Below are positions 43,784 to 55,396 of a stretch of 64,000 nucleotides of DNA, in pieces. The position numbers were made by a program, and so were the translations under genes. Source of the stretch: Patellaria atrata CBS 101060. Its lineage: Eukaryota > Ascomycota > Dothideomycetes > Patellariales > Patellariaceae. Within the stretch, counting starts at the first letter, position 1; each line of letters opens with the position of its first letter. The DNA lies in assembly GCA_010093705.1 (NCBI GenBank), contig MU006092.1:68623-132622 (forward strand), read 5' to 3'. The notes beneath the pieces are model-generated. The model saw nothing but the letters and a program-made list of their open reading frames with translations, did not search any database and was not told the origin of the DNA.

Positions 43784-46588
43784 ATGGTGCGACCTCTCCT
43801 CGTTAAAGAGCAAGGCGACGAAAGCAGCCAGTCACCCCCAGCCCCACCAGAGAGCGCGAGGGCATCCAGCAAGAGAAAATGCGTGGCCAGCGCATGTGTG
43901 CCATGTCGAAAGCGCAAGAGTAAGGTACGAAACTATTCCCCGCCATTGGCGCTCATTCCTCTCCTACCTGGTTATTCCCCACACGGGATCTTTATCAAGA
44001 TACGACTTCGCATACGCTTTCTTTGAGCTTTTTGTACTGTTGCGTCGGGTGTCTGTTCAAGAAGATCCAGTAGACGAAGCCATGAGCGCTATATAACCAC
44101 AGTGCCGGAATTTCCTTGCTAACAAGGTGTTCGGACGAGATAGTGCGATGGTAGTACTCCAGTCTGCTCAACTTGCACGGCCGTATACAAGACGGAATGT
44201 TTCTATGACGGCGACAACGATAATCGGCGAAAGGTCACACCTAGGAAAGATAAAGGGACGGAGAAACAGAGAGATGGCGTGCCTGACAAGCATGATTCCA
44301 TGGCCCAAGTCCTTGCCAACATACGAAATCTCCAAGAGCCAGACCTATCTGAACTCATACAGAGGATACGTAACAATGAAGACCTAGACGTACTAGCTGA
44401 ATCATACAAACACAGCAGTGTCACAATCCCACGGACCTCGGCTTCGCAGACACTGGAGGGCGAGTTGTCCGTTCTCATGGGAAAGCCATCTGTGGCACAA
44501 TCAGGCGTTAGAAGGCATTTCAGTCATGCCTCAAATCTAGGACTTGTACCCGAAAAAGAATCCAGCTATTCCCTGACTCATCCTGCTCCTGGCTATCATG
44601 AGAGTTGGACGACCATCACTGATGATCAGGAGTTTATTGATCACCTACTCAAGCTATACTTTACATGGTGTCACCCGTTTTTCGAGTGTTTCTCGGAAGA
44701 GTGGTTTCTACATGACATGAAACACAGGAGAACTACATTCTGTAGTGGAATACTTGTCAATTCAATCCTTGCTTTTGCCTGTCACTTCTCCGAGCGACCA
44801 GCGGCTCGTACAGATCCGTCAGATCCTAGAACTGCGGGAGATCACTTCCACGCCGAAGCGAAGCGACTATTGAATGAAGACGATAGATCTTGCCTAACTA
44901 CAGTGCAAGCGCTCGCTGTCCTTTGTCTAAGGGAGCCAAGCATGGCGCGGGACAGCACAGGTTACCAATATGCCGGTCGGTGCATGAGAATGGCCATAGA
45001 GCTGGGTCTACATCTGTCTTTTTGCACCCTTGAAAACCTGTCATTGACAAAGGCTGAGCTCGAGGTTCGTAAAATTACCTTTTGGGGATGTTTTACAATC
45101 GATACGTATGTGCATACACCCGATCACATGGAAATCGATGTGCTTGATTAACGTCCTTTTGTAGTGCTTGGTCTTTGTGCATCGGTCGACTACCCCAACA
45201 TCCGAGAACGGCTATTGAGCTTGATAAACTTACTGTAACAGGACAGGAGGAGAGCAAAATCTGGCGGCCCTACTATGACGAAGATGTTCGAGCTCCACAT
45301 CAGCTTGAGCACAAGTCCCACGCTCGTCAATTTTTACTCCAATTTAGTCTCCTTTCAGAGTTAGTCAACGATGTAACATACATGTTCTTTGCACCAAGGG
45401 AACGGCTCACCAGCCGCAAAGTACTCGATTCCTATCAGAAATATAGAATATGGTATGATACTCTACCGGACTGCCTTGACCTCAAAGCAAACAAGACTGC
45501 CCATAATTTAGTCCTTCAGTAAGTTTCAATCCGCCCTCTTACTTCACATGTTCACGCTCTAATTATACTATGTTAGTATGTTCTACCATACCTGCGTCTT
45601 ACATCTCTTCCGACCCCTCTTGAAGGTTGATGTATTGAATTCAAGACTCGTGCCAAGGGATGTGTGCCTCTCGAGTGCCACTGAGGTTTCGAACCTCGTG
45701 GATGAGTACCGCGGACTGTATGGGCTACGATGCACTACAGTTCTAATGACGCACATCCTACTCTCCTCCTGTACAGTCCACCTTCTCGATCTACCTGCCA
45801 AGGCTGCCTCGGATAGGTTATGTCAAGGTCTCCGCGACTTAGAATCGATGTCTATAAATCATCGCTTCGCCGCTAGAGGATATAAGATCATTGTGGCTCT
45901 TTCTAAAAGCTGGGGTTACAGTCTTCCAGCAAACATTCCCCAAAGCCCTACGTTACTTCCAAAGGATGATGTGAACCTGCCAAATTCTGCCTTCTTCGCA
46001 TCTACCGTAGGACACTTAAACACAATAAATATGACGCAAGGATTAGCCTCGCACAACTCATCTCAGAGCGAAAAATTACTAAAAGATTCGTATTCTCTTA
46101 CTCCTACATTACAACTACACACTCAAAGTACATATCCCACGTCGACATCGTACGTGACTCCGCCCTCATATAGTTCAGCGGATGCAGTAACGACAGCAAC
46201 AGTTACTCCGCCTTCTTTAGCTCAGGTCACACAAGAACAACAACAAGGTCCTTTCCTATCCCCTCATCCCTCTGAGCAGTTATTCTGGTCTCCATTTCCA
46301 GGCCAAGGTATCCCTCTGCTGGGCTCAAACATTAACGTTTCACCGATGGACCTCTCAAACATGCTTCAGACGGTAGATGAGTGGGAACAGTTTAACAGAG
46401 ATGGTTTTCAGATAACAGATAACTGGACTCAGAACCGGGCACTCGCGATGGATTTGTTTAACCTCCAACAGCAGCAGCAGCAGCAGCAACAACGCTCTCC
46501 GCAGAACCAGTCAAGCACGCAGGAAGACCCGAACTTCCAAGGACAGCAGAACTGGACCGGAAATTGGAGTGATGGTGGAATGGGTTAG
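43784..46588 (+). CDS. Zn2Cys6 transcription factor, NirA-like
   Basis: Model join(43784..43924,44144..45105,45165..45518,45577..46588), 822 aa. A nuclear regulator of the NirA group, which includes the nitrate-assimilation activator; the target here is unknown. The cluster is CVPCRKRKSKCDGSTPVCST, CTAVYKTEC (CX2CX6CX6CX2CX7C, from about residue 38), and the first intron (219 bases) splits it right before CDG. The fungal-specific regulatory domain follows (HPFFECFSEEWFLHDMKHRR, VQALAVLCLREPSMARDSTG, YQYAGRCMRMAIELGLHLS, FWGCFTIDTAWSLCIGRLPQ, HMFYHTCVLHLFRPLL). The C-terminus is a Ser/Thr/Gln-rich activation-type region with a polyglutamine run encoded mainly by CAG (46469-46491). Introns 2 and 3 are 58-59 bases, and each join restores family sequence. 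Confidence 0.9.
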
Positions 46589-47653
46589 GATCGAATGTAG
46601 GGTGGTGCAATGTATTTATGGACTTTTGGCTTTTGGCTTGGGATCAAGGGAAGACATGGCCGTCTCACGATGTTTCCGGCACGGAGTTGGCGGCTTTCGT
46701 GAACTATCTAGCCTTCCTTGAGGCATTTGTAGGCATTTAAGCATATTTCTTTGTAGATACTTTGCCTTCGATTGGCGAATCTGAATGAATGTACACAGAA
46801 TTCACGTACTCAGTGTACAGAGTACGGTGTCATATTGTAGCAACGTCGGCTCACCTACCAATATTCGTCATATTCGTATAATTCTATCACAAACTCCACA
46901 ATCCTTATCCCCCTATAATTCCTCAACGCCCTCCTCATCCAAAAACCCCAAACTCAATAACAACGATTCTCTCACATCTCAAAACTCGCATTTACCGCCA
47001 GTACACCGGAGCCAACACCATACTGACTGGGTCAGTCTCTTTAATTTATGGGATTTTTTAACGCCTAGATAGCTTTATATCTCGTCACTCCTGTTTTGCT
47101 TGGATTTAAATTTCTTAAGGCTTTCTACATATTTTGGCTGCGAGGAGGTCTGATGTGAGGCCTGAGGTATATGAAATCAGTTGATTGTACAAGGTAACAT
47201 GACTGATCGGTGGAAGATATCGATATACAAGACCAAACTCGCACTTTTAGAGCACTTAGGGAAGTATATGTAAGAAAGCAGAGCAAATCGATCAGCGTGA
47301 TATGGACGCTATTCTGTCAGCCCAGGGAGACAAAGAACAGTTGTAGCTATTGATCTTTTTAGTTAGATGATTATGATAAAGTCCGTCATTATGGTTTCTA
47401 TAATCATGCAATCGTATTCGCCACTGATTGGAGTCGTAAACTTGGACCATTGAATGTCGCATTGATTATCGGGCCTTAGAACACATTTGAGAGATGGTTG
47501 AATGGTGGTCAAGCGGTCAGATTTAATATTTCCAGCTATGTCCTATGCTCACGCAAACAGATGTATCATCTTTAGTAGGAAAACCCATGAACCCACGCCA
47601 AGCAACATGTCTCTTCCTCGCAATCGCCTCGCATCATCAGCAATTTTACACGT
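46589..47653. other. Convergent intergenic region
   Basis: 3' flanks of the NirA-like regulator and RPS23. Short open frames at 46785 and 47502 have no recognisable content. Confidence 0.4.
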
Positions 47654-48224
47654 CTATGATCTTGGCTTCTCCTTCTTTTCCTTCCATAGAGCGGACAGAC
47701 CGACACCGGAAACCTTGACGACCTTGAAACGCACACCGGGAATATCACCCTTAGCCTTGCCTTTACGACCGAAACCGGCGAGGAGGACTTCGTCGTTCTC
47801 GTCTACGAAGTTAAGACAACCGTCGTTGGGAACTGTAGTAACATCTGATGTCAGTTTCCCGTTTAGATAATCAAATCCAAATCCACACTATCCCCAAAAC
47901 TCGTGAATCCCTCCCGTCTCAAACACACAGGATAGAAATATACAGTTCTCAGATTTGAGACGTACCGAAGGCAGTAACTTTCTTTCCGTTCTTGATCAAC
48001 TGTACCCTCACGCACTTCCTGATAGCGGAGTTGGGCTGCTTGGCCTCAACACCGACCTTCTCGAGAACGATTCCTTTGGCATGGGAAGAACCACCGAACG
48101 GCGACGACTTGAATGCGGTTCCGAGGAGGCGCTTCTTGTAGTGGAGATCGGCCCATCGACCTTCACGGCGATGGTTGCGCAACTTGCGGGCGGCGTTGAG
48201 ACCTCTTGGCTTTCCTTTACCCAT
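47654..48224 (-). CDS. RPS23: Cytosolic ribosomal protein uS12 (S23)
   Basis: Model complement(join(47654..47832,47966..48224)), 145 aa, exactly the eukaryotic S23 length. It lines the decoding centre of the 40S subunit. The sequence begins [20 protein letters not shown] and includes the decoding loop [20 protein letters not shown], whose proline is the one hydroxylated in other eukaryotes. After the 133-base intron (GTACGT...CTACAG) it continues [40 protein letters not shown] and ends [11 protein letters not shown]. The join KVTAF-VPNDG is invariant in the family, so the intron position is certain. It is divergent from the coiled-coil gene at 48534. Confidence 0.98.
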
Positions 48225-48533
48225 GATTGCTGGTGTGCTGTCAGAATAGTGGGTTGATTAAACGGTCGAAGTGAAAGGGAAGAATACCGGTTTTTGTTGA
48301 GGTCGCTGGGAAATGGGTGGATTGGGGTTCGTCGTGGATGTTGTCGAAGTCACGATAGTGGTGTGGTTTGATGGATTTTGCGAGGTGCGGCGAAGAAGGC
48401 GGATTGATTGGCTGCTAAGCGAGTCGGGGATTGTAAGTCATTATCCCCGATCCACTCCAGTAGAGCTTCCCAAAACACGACAAAAGAATAATACAACAAT
48501 AACAAGAACAACAATTCCATATTTTTAGATACA
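48225..48533. promoter_or_regulatory. Shared promoter region of RPS23 and the coiled-coil gene
   Basis: A 309-bp divergent promoter. It contains an ATTGG (CCAAT-box) word at 48407-48411 and no credible coding sequence. Confidence 0.4.
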
Positions 48534-49364
48534 ATGTCCTCATCTAAACACCAGTCAAAATCAAGCGTAACCCGCCTTCCCGCCCCCTCCCTCTTCATCG
48601 GTCCCCCCTCCCGCAACGCATCCCACACCTCCCTCAACCCCCCACCAGCCCACACGCAGCACACAACCCCCAACATCCGCGGCCCCCTCGCCCGCCAGCG
48701 CTCTCAACTAGGCCGATCCACCGACCCTCCGACTGAACATTACTCCACCCTCCACAATGACTCCTCGACCGAACCTCTGCAATCCCCAGCCCTCCCGCGG
48801 CGCCCGCACCCCCTCGAAAAGCACTCCACCTCCCGCACCGACGCGATATGGGCGGAAATGCAGAACACGCTGGAGGAAGTAGAGCTGAACGCACTCTCTG
48901 GGACGCACGTCTTTGGATCCGAGCATAGTGCCGCCTTGGACGCTTTACGGGGCGCACAGATCGCGTTGGCGCAAGCGTGGGCGTCGAGCGAGGGGGAGGA
49001 AGCCGAACGGGGCGGCGAGGATGAGGTCAAGGCGGTGGAATCGGCCGCGCCGGGTGTGGTCGGATCTGGTGCCAGTGCTGAGCGATTGGAGGGACAGGGA
49101 AGGGAGAGGAGTGGTACCGGGACAAGTAGGGGCAGTACGAGAAGTAGGCTGGAAGAGGACACGGAAAATGATATTCTGCTGGCGAGGAAGAGGAGGGAGG
49201 CGAATGATCGGTATTTTCATAGGGTTAATGAGGGTGTTTTGGATGTGGTTAGCAAGTTGGAGGATGTAGCGAGGGCGATGAAGGCGGTTGAGGCCGAGAG
49301 TAAGGATATTTGGGGGGATAACGGGTCGAGTATTGCGAGTGGTACGGAGGGGAGCGTCACTTGA
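48534..49364 (+). CDS. Fungal protein with C-terminal helix, function unknown
   Basis: Single exon, 276 aa. I do not recognise a named domain. The first 95 residues are Ser/Pro/His-rich and probably disordered. The conserved-looking parts are a helix beginning RTDAIWAEMQNTLEEVELNA with ALDALRGAQIALAQAWASSE, then a polar linker, then LEEDTENDILLARKRREAND, RYFHRVNEGVLDVVSKLEDV and ARAMKAVEAESKDIWGD. This pattern of two helical blocks separated by a variable linker suggests a structural or adaptor protein. The ATG at 48534 sits in good context (ACAATGTC). The 5' half is G+C-richer than its surroundings and is open in several frames, so the call rests on the helical C-terminus. Confidence 0.75.
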   Translation: MSSSKHQSKSSVTRLPAPSLFIGPPSRNASHTSLNPPPAHTQHTTPNIRGPLARQRSQLGRSTDPPTEHYSTLHNDSSTEPLQSPALPRRPHPLEKHSTSRTDAIWAEMQNTLEEVELNALSGTHVFGSEHSAALDALRGAQIALAQAWASSEGEEAERGGEDEVKAVESAAPGVVGSGASAERLEGQGRERSGTGTSRGSTRSRLEEDTENDILLARKRREANDRYFHRVNEGVLDVVSKLEDVARAMKAVEAESKDIWGDNGSSIASGTEGSVT

Positions 49365-49699
49365 TGGGGGGTTCACGCAAAATCGTCCGTGGAATCCGTC
49401 AATCAAAACTCGTAGAACGCCGAGATATACTATACATGGAAGAGGATCAAACCAGAACAAGCCCTAGGATTCTAGATTATAATTATCTGCAAGATCAGAG
49501 CGTAACTTTCGGTATATGCTGAAGTAGACGGACGGCGGGTAGAAGCAAGGCATAGCGGACGTTCTGTGCAGAGGGATAAAAAAAAAAGCTTTGCATTGCC
49601 CAATTTTGTACAAAAAAGACTATCTAAGTAGTCGAATGCTAGCAAGATGCATTGCATGTAAACGCCAGAAACCGTCGGAGAAATGTACACGCCTACTTC
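49365..49699. other. Convergent intergenic region
   Basis: 3' flanks of the coiled-coil gene and the PSST gene; nothing else seen. Confidence 0.4.
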
Positions 49700-50587
49700 C
49701 TATACCACATCCGGGTGATCTACGTTAAAGTCAGTATTTTTTTCAGTTATAATGGCAACATAGCCTACCTTTGTATGTCTCATCTTCTTCTGTAACTGGA
49801 AGATGCCATACATTAGTGCTTCTGATGTAGGAGGGCACCCGGGAACATAGATATCAACAGGTACTATCCTGTCGCAGCCTCTAGTGACGGAATAGCTGTA
49901 GTGATAGTAGCCGCCACCGTTTGCACAACTGCCCATGGAGATAACCCATCGTGGTTCTGGCATCTGATCGTATACCTGTCGCAGAGCAGGTGCCATCTTA
50001 TTTGTCAATGTACCCGCCACTATCATAACATCCGATTGTCGCGGTGAGGCACGAAAGATTATACCGAGTCTGTCCTGGTCGTAGCGAGGAGTGGAAAGAT
50101 GCATCATTTCGATGGCACAACAAGCTAGACCGAATGTCATGGGCCAGAGCGAGCCTTGCCGTGCCCAGTTGGCGATTTGATCGAGAGTTGTTCTGGATAT
50201 ATCTATTAGCACCATGCCAGAAACCTTTCACGTCTTTCAATTTCGAATCTCCACCGAGTGCCTGCGGTTCACATACAATGCATATTGCATAACGCCCTTC
50301 TTGCCCTCCTGGCTCGGTAAAACGACTTCTCTTCGCTCCTTTCCCGTTACACTCTTCATCGGAGGTGGCGTTCCCGGCCCATCAGATACGAGTCCCGGTC
50401 TTTGCATCGTCGATGCCGGCTTTGAGGAGGATGTCGAGATAAAAGCTGCAGGAGCAGCGCGAATAGGTACGAGCGCGGTAATTGGTTTCGCTGTATAAAA
50501 TGTTAGCTTTGACAAATGCGGTCGAATGAACAAACAATGCGCACCTCGGAGCGCCATTGAAGCGCCTGAGCGCACGGATGAGTACAT
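49700..50587 (-). CDS. NADH:ubiquinone oxidoreductase PSST subunit (NDUFS7)
   Basis: Model complement(join(49700..50192,50277..50490,50545..50587)), 249 aa. The peripheral-arm subunit of respiratory complex I that carries iron-sulphur cluster N2 and helps form the quinone site. Cluster ligands are visible: the adjacent Cys pair in [11 protein letters not shown], the Cys in [11 protein letters not shown] and the Cys in [11 protein letters not shown]. The N-terminus is a mitochondrial presequence ([20 protein letters not shown]). Introns of 84 and 54 bases (GTATGT and GTGCGC donors) restore [20 protein letters not shown]. The C-terminus continues past the core with [15 protein letters not shown]. 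The gene shares a 346-bp divergent promoter with TCA17. ATG 50587 is the first in-frame ATG. Confidence 0.97.
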
Positions 50588-50933
50588 CGTCAACCCTCAA
50601 TCAACAAGCGAAGAGATAAAGAAAGAAGTTGTAAAAAGAAGAAGAGGTTAGAGGAAAGAATTGTGGGGTATTTGCGGGTGGCGGAGTGAAAGGTTCGATG
50701 AGATTGTCGTGATGTCGACAGGATAGCTCCAAGTCGCTTACGCTCAGACTTCAGAGCAGTTCTGATTGGCCAGAATCACCACCCCTTAACAAACCGGACG
50801 AAGGTTTTAGAGCTATTAAGGTACATCGACACCATTGATCATTGCAACTCTACGGGTAGGGTATTAAAGCGAGGAGAGATAGGATATTGTGATATCATCT
50901 TTGTGAGCTTGAAATAGAATTGAGGTTGTCCCA
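50588..50933. promoter_or_regulatory. Shared promoter region of PSST and TCA17
   Basis: A 346-bp divergent promoter. An ATTGG word (CCAAT box, the Hap-complex target in fungi) lies at 50765-50769, about 180 bp from the PSST start; Hap control would suit a respiratory gene. This is inference from motif and position. Confidence 0.35.
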
Positions 50934-51622
50934 ATGACTACCAAAACATCATCTATAGCCTGCATAGGCATTATAGGGAAACATGTATATTATCCCTTCA
51001 AACGTGACTCTGAAGTCTATACAGCTCACAGTCATATAGAATAACCCTCTTCACATCTCCCTCTTTCCAGCTACCGGCCCTTCAGCTCGCGATGCACTCT
51101 CCTTTTCGTTTCTACTCTCCACATCTCTGGACATATTCGAAGCCCGGCTCCCGCATAAGACCGTAGACCAGGACTTCGGCCTCCTCCAAGCAGTCGATGA
51201 AAGACTAGCAATGTACGGATGGTTAACGAATACGGGAGTGAAATTTGTCATTGTGGTTGATATGGAAGGTAGGGATGTAGAGAGGACAGCAGCTATAGCG
51301 GCAGCGAGTGCTGGTGGCTTGAGAGAAGCGGACTTGAAACCTGTGAGTACTCCTTCTTTCAGTTCCCTGCCCTTAAATATACTATGAGGTCATGTTCATG
51401 TGATATCAAGTCCTTTCATTAATGTTTTTGTAGGCCTTCAGAGCATTGCAGTCAGCATATATTGGTCTACTACGAAATCCATTCTACGATCCAGATCAGC
51501 ATTCCCCCTTGATCGCGAATGCCGAACATCGAGTTGGGTCAACCCAGATTACAAGTCGAGCGTTTATCAAGGAAGTACAGAGGATTGGGGAGAATTGGAT
51601 TCCTGGATCTTCGGATCTATGA
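50934..51622 (+). CDS. TCA17: TRAPP complex subunit TCA17 (TRAPPC2L)
   Basis: Model join(50934..50984,51040..51342,51434..51622), 180 aa. A sedlin-fold subunit of the TRAPP tethering complex in Golgi and endosomal traffic. The start SIACIGIIGKHNNPLHISLF is the family's first beta-hairpin; the middle has LLSTSLDIFEARLPHKTVDQ, FGLLQAVDERLAMYGWLTNT and GVKFVIVVDMEGRDVERTAA, and the last exon gives AFRALQSAYIGLLRNPFYDP and the helix TSRAFIKEVQRIGENW. The introns (55 and 91 bases) fall in phase 0. An acidic/Ala-rich insert (RTAAIAAASAGGLREADLKP) is common in filamentous fungi. The stop is only 67 bp from that of the convergent AFG1-like gene. Confidence 0.93.
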
Positions 51623-51689
51623 GCTACTGCTAACCAACACGAGATACCCAGAAAGCTATGCTAGACACATCTAACGGAATTGGTATATC

Positions 51690-54001
51690 CTAACCTTCCT
51701 TCTTCATAAACTCTTCTCCCGAGTATCTTTCGCGTTTCCGCTCATTGAGGCCGTCTACACCTTTACCCCAACTTCCGGCTTTCTTACCCCATTGTGCCAT
51801 ACCCCACGCATGTACCCAGCCGAACTTAGGCGTCCGCTCTGAACTCGTTCGAAATGGACTAGCTCCATCTTTGAAAAGCGTATCTTTGTCCTTTTCACTG
51901 AGATCTTGGCTCTCACCAAGACCCTCGGACCCAATGCGTCTGCTGTCAGAGATTAAAGTATCTGTCCCCTGTTGAACACTGGAGGCATCGATAGGTCTTT
52001 CCCACCTTCTGATCTCCTTCGGAATAGGCCTCCACCAATCTCCCTCTCGGTCCCACCATTTCGTACCACACATTTCCCATAACCGACTTGCAGCGCGCTT
52101 ATATGCGAACTTTTCATCCTCACCAGTGAAAGCGGCGGTCTGTGCAAAGTTTGGAGATCTTGGATCAACCTTGCGCTCACTATGCCCGTCATCCTGGAAG
52201 GAGAAATTATCACTATTCCGGCGAACCCGATTTGGTGGGTCGTCCTCTATAGCATCGTCGGACAGGATTCCCTTTAGTCGAGCATGTGTATAATCGGGTT
52301 CTGAGGAATAATCTGCGCTGTAAGACGAAATATTAGGTCTGAACGGACTTGTGAGGTCTTGATGGATTTCGGAAAACGTCTCTGGGTGGACTGCATCCAC
52401 ACTATCAGCTGGCTCCCCCTTATCAGTTAATTCTATCGGAATAGAAGCCTTCGTTTCAGGAAAGAAGATGCCATCAGGATCAGCAGCAGCAGTAACCATC
52501 AACTTGCATCGTGCTTCGTACAGCGCATCGAGAAGCGTAATAAAACGGCGAGCTTCATTCTTTTGCAATACGGTCAGAAGAGGTACCGAGAGTAAGATGA
52601 GTGTGTGATAGGTGGATGCGAGAGTGATCATGTCTGCTGGGCCTAGACGACTGCCGCAGAGCTCCGAGAATGTCCAGCATGTCACTCCAGAGTTCTGACG
52701 CGGAACAATAACCTCACGGCCGTACACCCGCATAGAGCCACTGGCCCAACCGGAAGAGTCTAGCGGGCCCTCAACGTCAGTTCGAGGCACAGCTGCATTG
52801 TAGAGCCTAGTCCAATATCCCAGATTCACTTGCTCAGTATCTGGGGTAAGATGGTATTGTTGAGGAAGTCTGCCTCGGCTCCCCAAGTCGGGAATTCCAT
52901 CTCCATCTGATGCTGCAGACTTCGTATCGTCGAGTACAGGGTTAGTCGGAAACATGTTCTGGGTAGAGTCATTGAGATGTAAACCCATAGATATATGTTT
53001 GGCATCCCCCTCATGTCTTCTATAATCCTTAGCACCCTCCATTTGCCAAACATCACATCTAGCTCGTAAGACTTCAAGAAAAGCAGCGAACTCCCCCTGG
53101 CCAGCAAACATATTGCCGCTTCTCCTCCCCATCGGTGCCCGCATCCCCAGCTTCCATTTGATAGAGTGAAGTCTTGAGGGTGGGTGAGAAAACTCGACAC
53201 CAGCAGCATTGGCTAGATCTTCGGGCATACGGTTGCTCGTGGCAATCAGTACACCGCCGAGGTGGAAGAAGCTGGTCAAAAGATTCGACATGATCTTCGA
53301 GGTCGCTCTATCGGGCAGCTGAAATTCATCTAAGAATAAGATCGGCGATTCTTGTATCACTTTGCTGGCAACCCAGACCAATGAATGGTCATCTGACTGT
53401 CCATAAGTTGAAGAAAATTCGCCTAATCGATTATGCCTCAACTGTTCAAGCTGCGCAATGATTTCCAGCATGAACGTGTTAAAGTGCCATCGCCGCTTCT
53501 TGCGGTTCGGCAGACAGTCTGCGAACAGGTCTACCAGCATGCTCTTACCAGTTCCAACCTCCCCATGGAGCAGGAGTCCTTTCGGACTGTCCAGATTTTG
53601 CGCGGCTTCGTGGCTGGTCAGAACTCTAGTCAATGCTAGACTATCAATGCTTTCTTTTTGCGATAGGAGGGATGACCATATTCCACCCCCGCTAAAGCCT
53701 CTATCTTGGACATTTGGGGATGCTTCAGGAGTTCCGAGCGTACGTGAAATCTGACGGAGACGTTCACTGTATTGTACAGTAGGAGAGTAGTCCTTTAGTC
53801 TCTCGTACAGTTTCTGCAGGTGTAAAGCTGCAACACATTGGCCCTATGAGAATTGTACCGCTGAAGAAAGAATACAGAAGTCTATGACGTACCTAGTCGA
53901 TATTGCCCCGGATCTTGACGCACTTTATTTGTTGCAAGCAATGCTCTATAGAGTACCAGTGGGTTGGTGATTGCAAGTTCTCTCGAAGTCTTAGGTGGCA
54001 T
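51690..54001 (-). CDS. AFG1-family mitochondrial AAA ATPase
   Basis: Model complement(join(51690..53827,53893..54001)), 748 aa. An ATPase of the mitochondrial inner membrane, involved in turnover of respiratory-chain subunits (yeast Afg1, human LACE1/AFG1L). Walker A is GEVGTGKS (about residues 125-132) and Walker B is ILFLDEFQ (about 199-206); SNLLTSFFHLGGVLIATSNR is the sensor region and NEARRFITLLDALYEARCKL the conserved C-terminal block. The 65-base intron falls after QYRL and restores QYRLALHLQKLYERL. The protein is much longer than the yeast one (about 510 residues) because of polar insertions after ADPDGIFFPET and a long C-terminal extension ending in a basic region. The first exon, from ATG 54001, lacks a strong presequence, so targeting could depend on a start further upstream. 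Confidence 0.92.
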
Positions 54002-55396
54002 CTGAGAAAATCTTCTCCGAGCTGCGTTCGCAAAGTTGAGAAGTTATAGAGTGGTAAGTTAGTGACCGGAGGACTCGCCTCGGCTTCCCTAGCATTTCAT
54101 CTTTGTCGCTACATATGACGCTAGTCCTCATCTGGTACTCGTATACTTCTCCGCTCCTAAAGATGATTTTCAGGGTGAACTTTTTGTCAGTCAGAAAACT
54201 CCTATTTAAGGGATTTGCGAGTTTTTAGAGACAGTTGCAGTGTCTTGAGTGCCTTTAGAAAGGTCGTCTTAGAATAATGCCCTCTGAGCCTTGGAACATA
54301 GTCCTGGGTTAGCTCCGCGATATTTGCATGAATGTTACACTTCTTATATTCACTACCTCGTTCCTGTCGTGGCATCCATGAGCTCAGAAGGCAGAGTGTG
54401 TCATTGTGTGGTTAGGCCAGGCGACAGAGAGGAGCGATAACTCGATTGGTGTACTTCTCTCCTTCACACAAATCGAAAGATGTTTTCGAATCTAGCACCC
54501 TCTTCCCGGTTTTCGAGAATCCAGCCACCTTCTCCCACCCATGGACTGATCTCCTTGATCGAGAATGGTGGAAGAGGATCTGTGTATTGCAAGGGGTGGC
54601 TCACGCACGATCTATAATTTTGATGCGTGGTTCAAAACGGTTAACTGGTCATCAATTCTCAAGGATGGTGCGCTTCCTGATGAGAATATTAAGTCGTCGT
54701 TATATTACATTTGTTTTTTGTTTGTCATTTCGTACTTTCCTAATAAGTCACCTCTTCGTTTAATATGTGACTCGAAGTCATTGTACTAATGACTTCCGTG
54801 ATGACCATTCAGGGGCGAGATATGTCGCTGGGACGGGTCGATGGCATATGAGACTGTATATGAAACGTTTAGACTGTGGTCCCAAACTGGACGGTAAACG
54901 GTTTTGGAGGAGTACGTCAAGTTGTTACCGCGTCGGAAAAAACATATCGTTTTTGAGTAATGAGCCTTCAATACCTTACATAACAGCTGTGCGTAAAGGC
55001 TGGATTAAGTAAGCTTGATATCCAATATCAGTCAACGATTATCTTAGTAGAGTCGGATAGATACGGTACACAGTCGTTTTAACTTTCTTTATCTCATTGG
55101 AATGTTGACTCCAGTCGTCATCATGAGCAGTCTGCCTCACGCTTCTAGACAGAAACTAGGGGTTCCACTAATACACATGTAGAAATCAAAGATCTGCCCA
55201 CCATTCCAACCATTGCATGGATGGACGAACATACCATATTTCATCCGTAAGATTCGTGATCATCAGTAATGAAAGGCCACCAACAAGTCACAAAATAACG
55301 CCGACAGGGGTCCCACAACTCGAGCCAGCGATTGTCCCCGGTTCCTTCCATAAGATGAGAACAAATATACAGACGTTGTTGCGTGTAGAAAGCTAC
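54002..55396. other. Intergenic region with a HET-like remnant
   Basis: Apart from the short HET-domain-like fragment listed separately, no coding sequence is recognisable. The left end should be the AFG1 promoter, and the right end the STF2-like 3' flank. Confidence 0.4.
54446..54800 (+). pseudogene. Remnant resembling a HET (heterokaryon incompatibility) domain
   Basis: A stretch beginning HPWTDLLDREWWKRICVLQG resembles the conserved HET-domain core around the usual Trp-Val-x-Gln-Glu motif. Only a small part of a typical gene is present, and it is broken by at least one or two disruptions. It looks like an old fragment. The match rests on about 40 residues, so a chance resemblance is possible. 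Confidence 0.35.

Noticed and set aside
47488-47520. tRNA-like A-box word (GGTCAAGCGGTC)
   Set aside because: No matching B box, anticodon stem or acceptor stem could be drawn around it.
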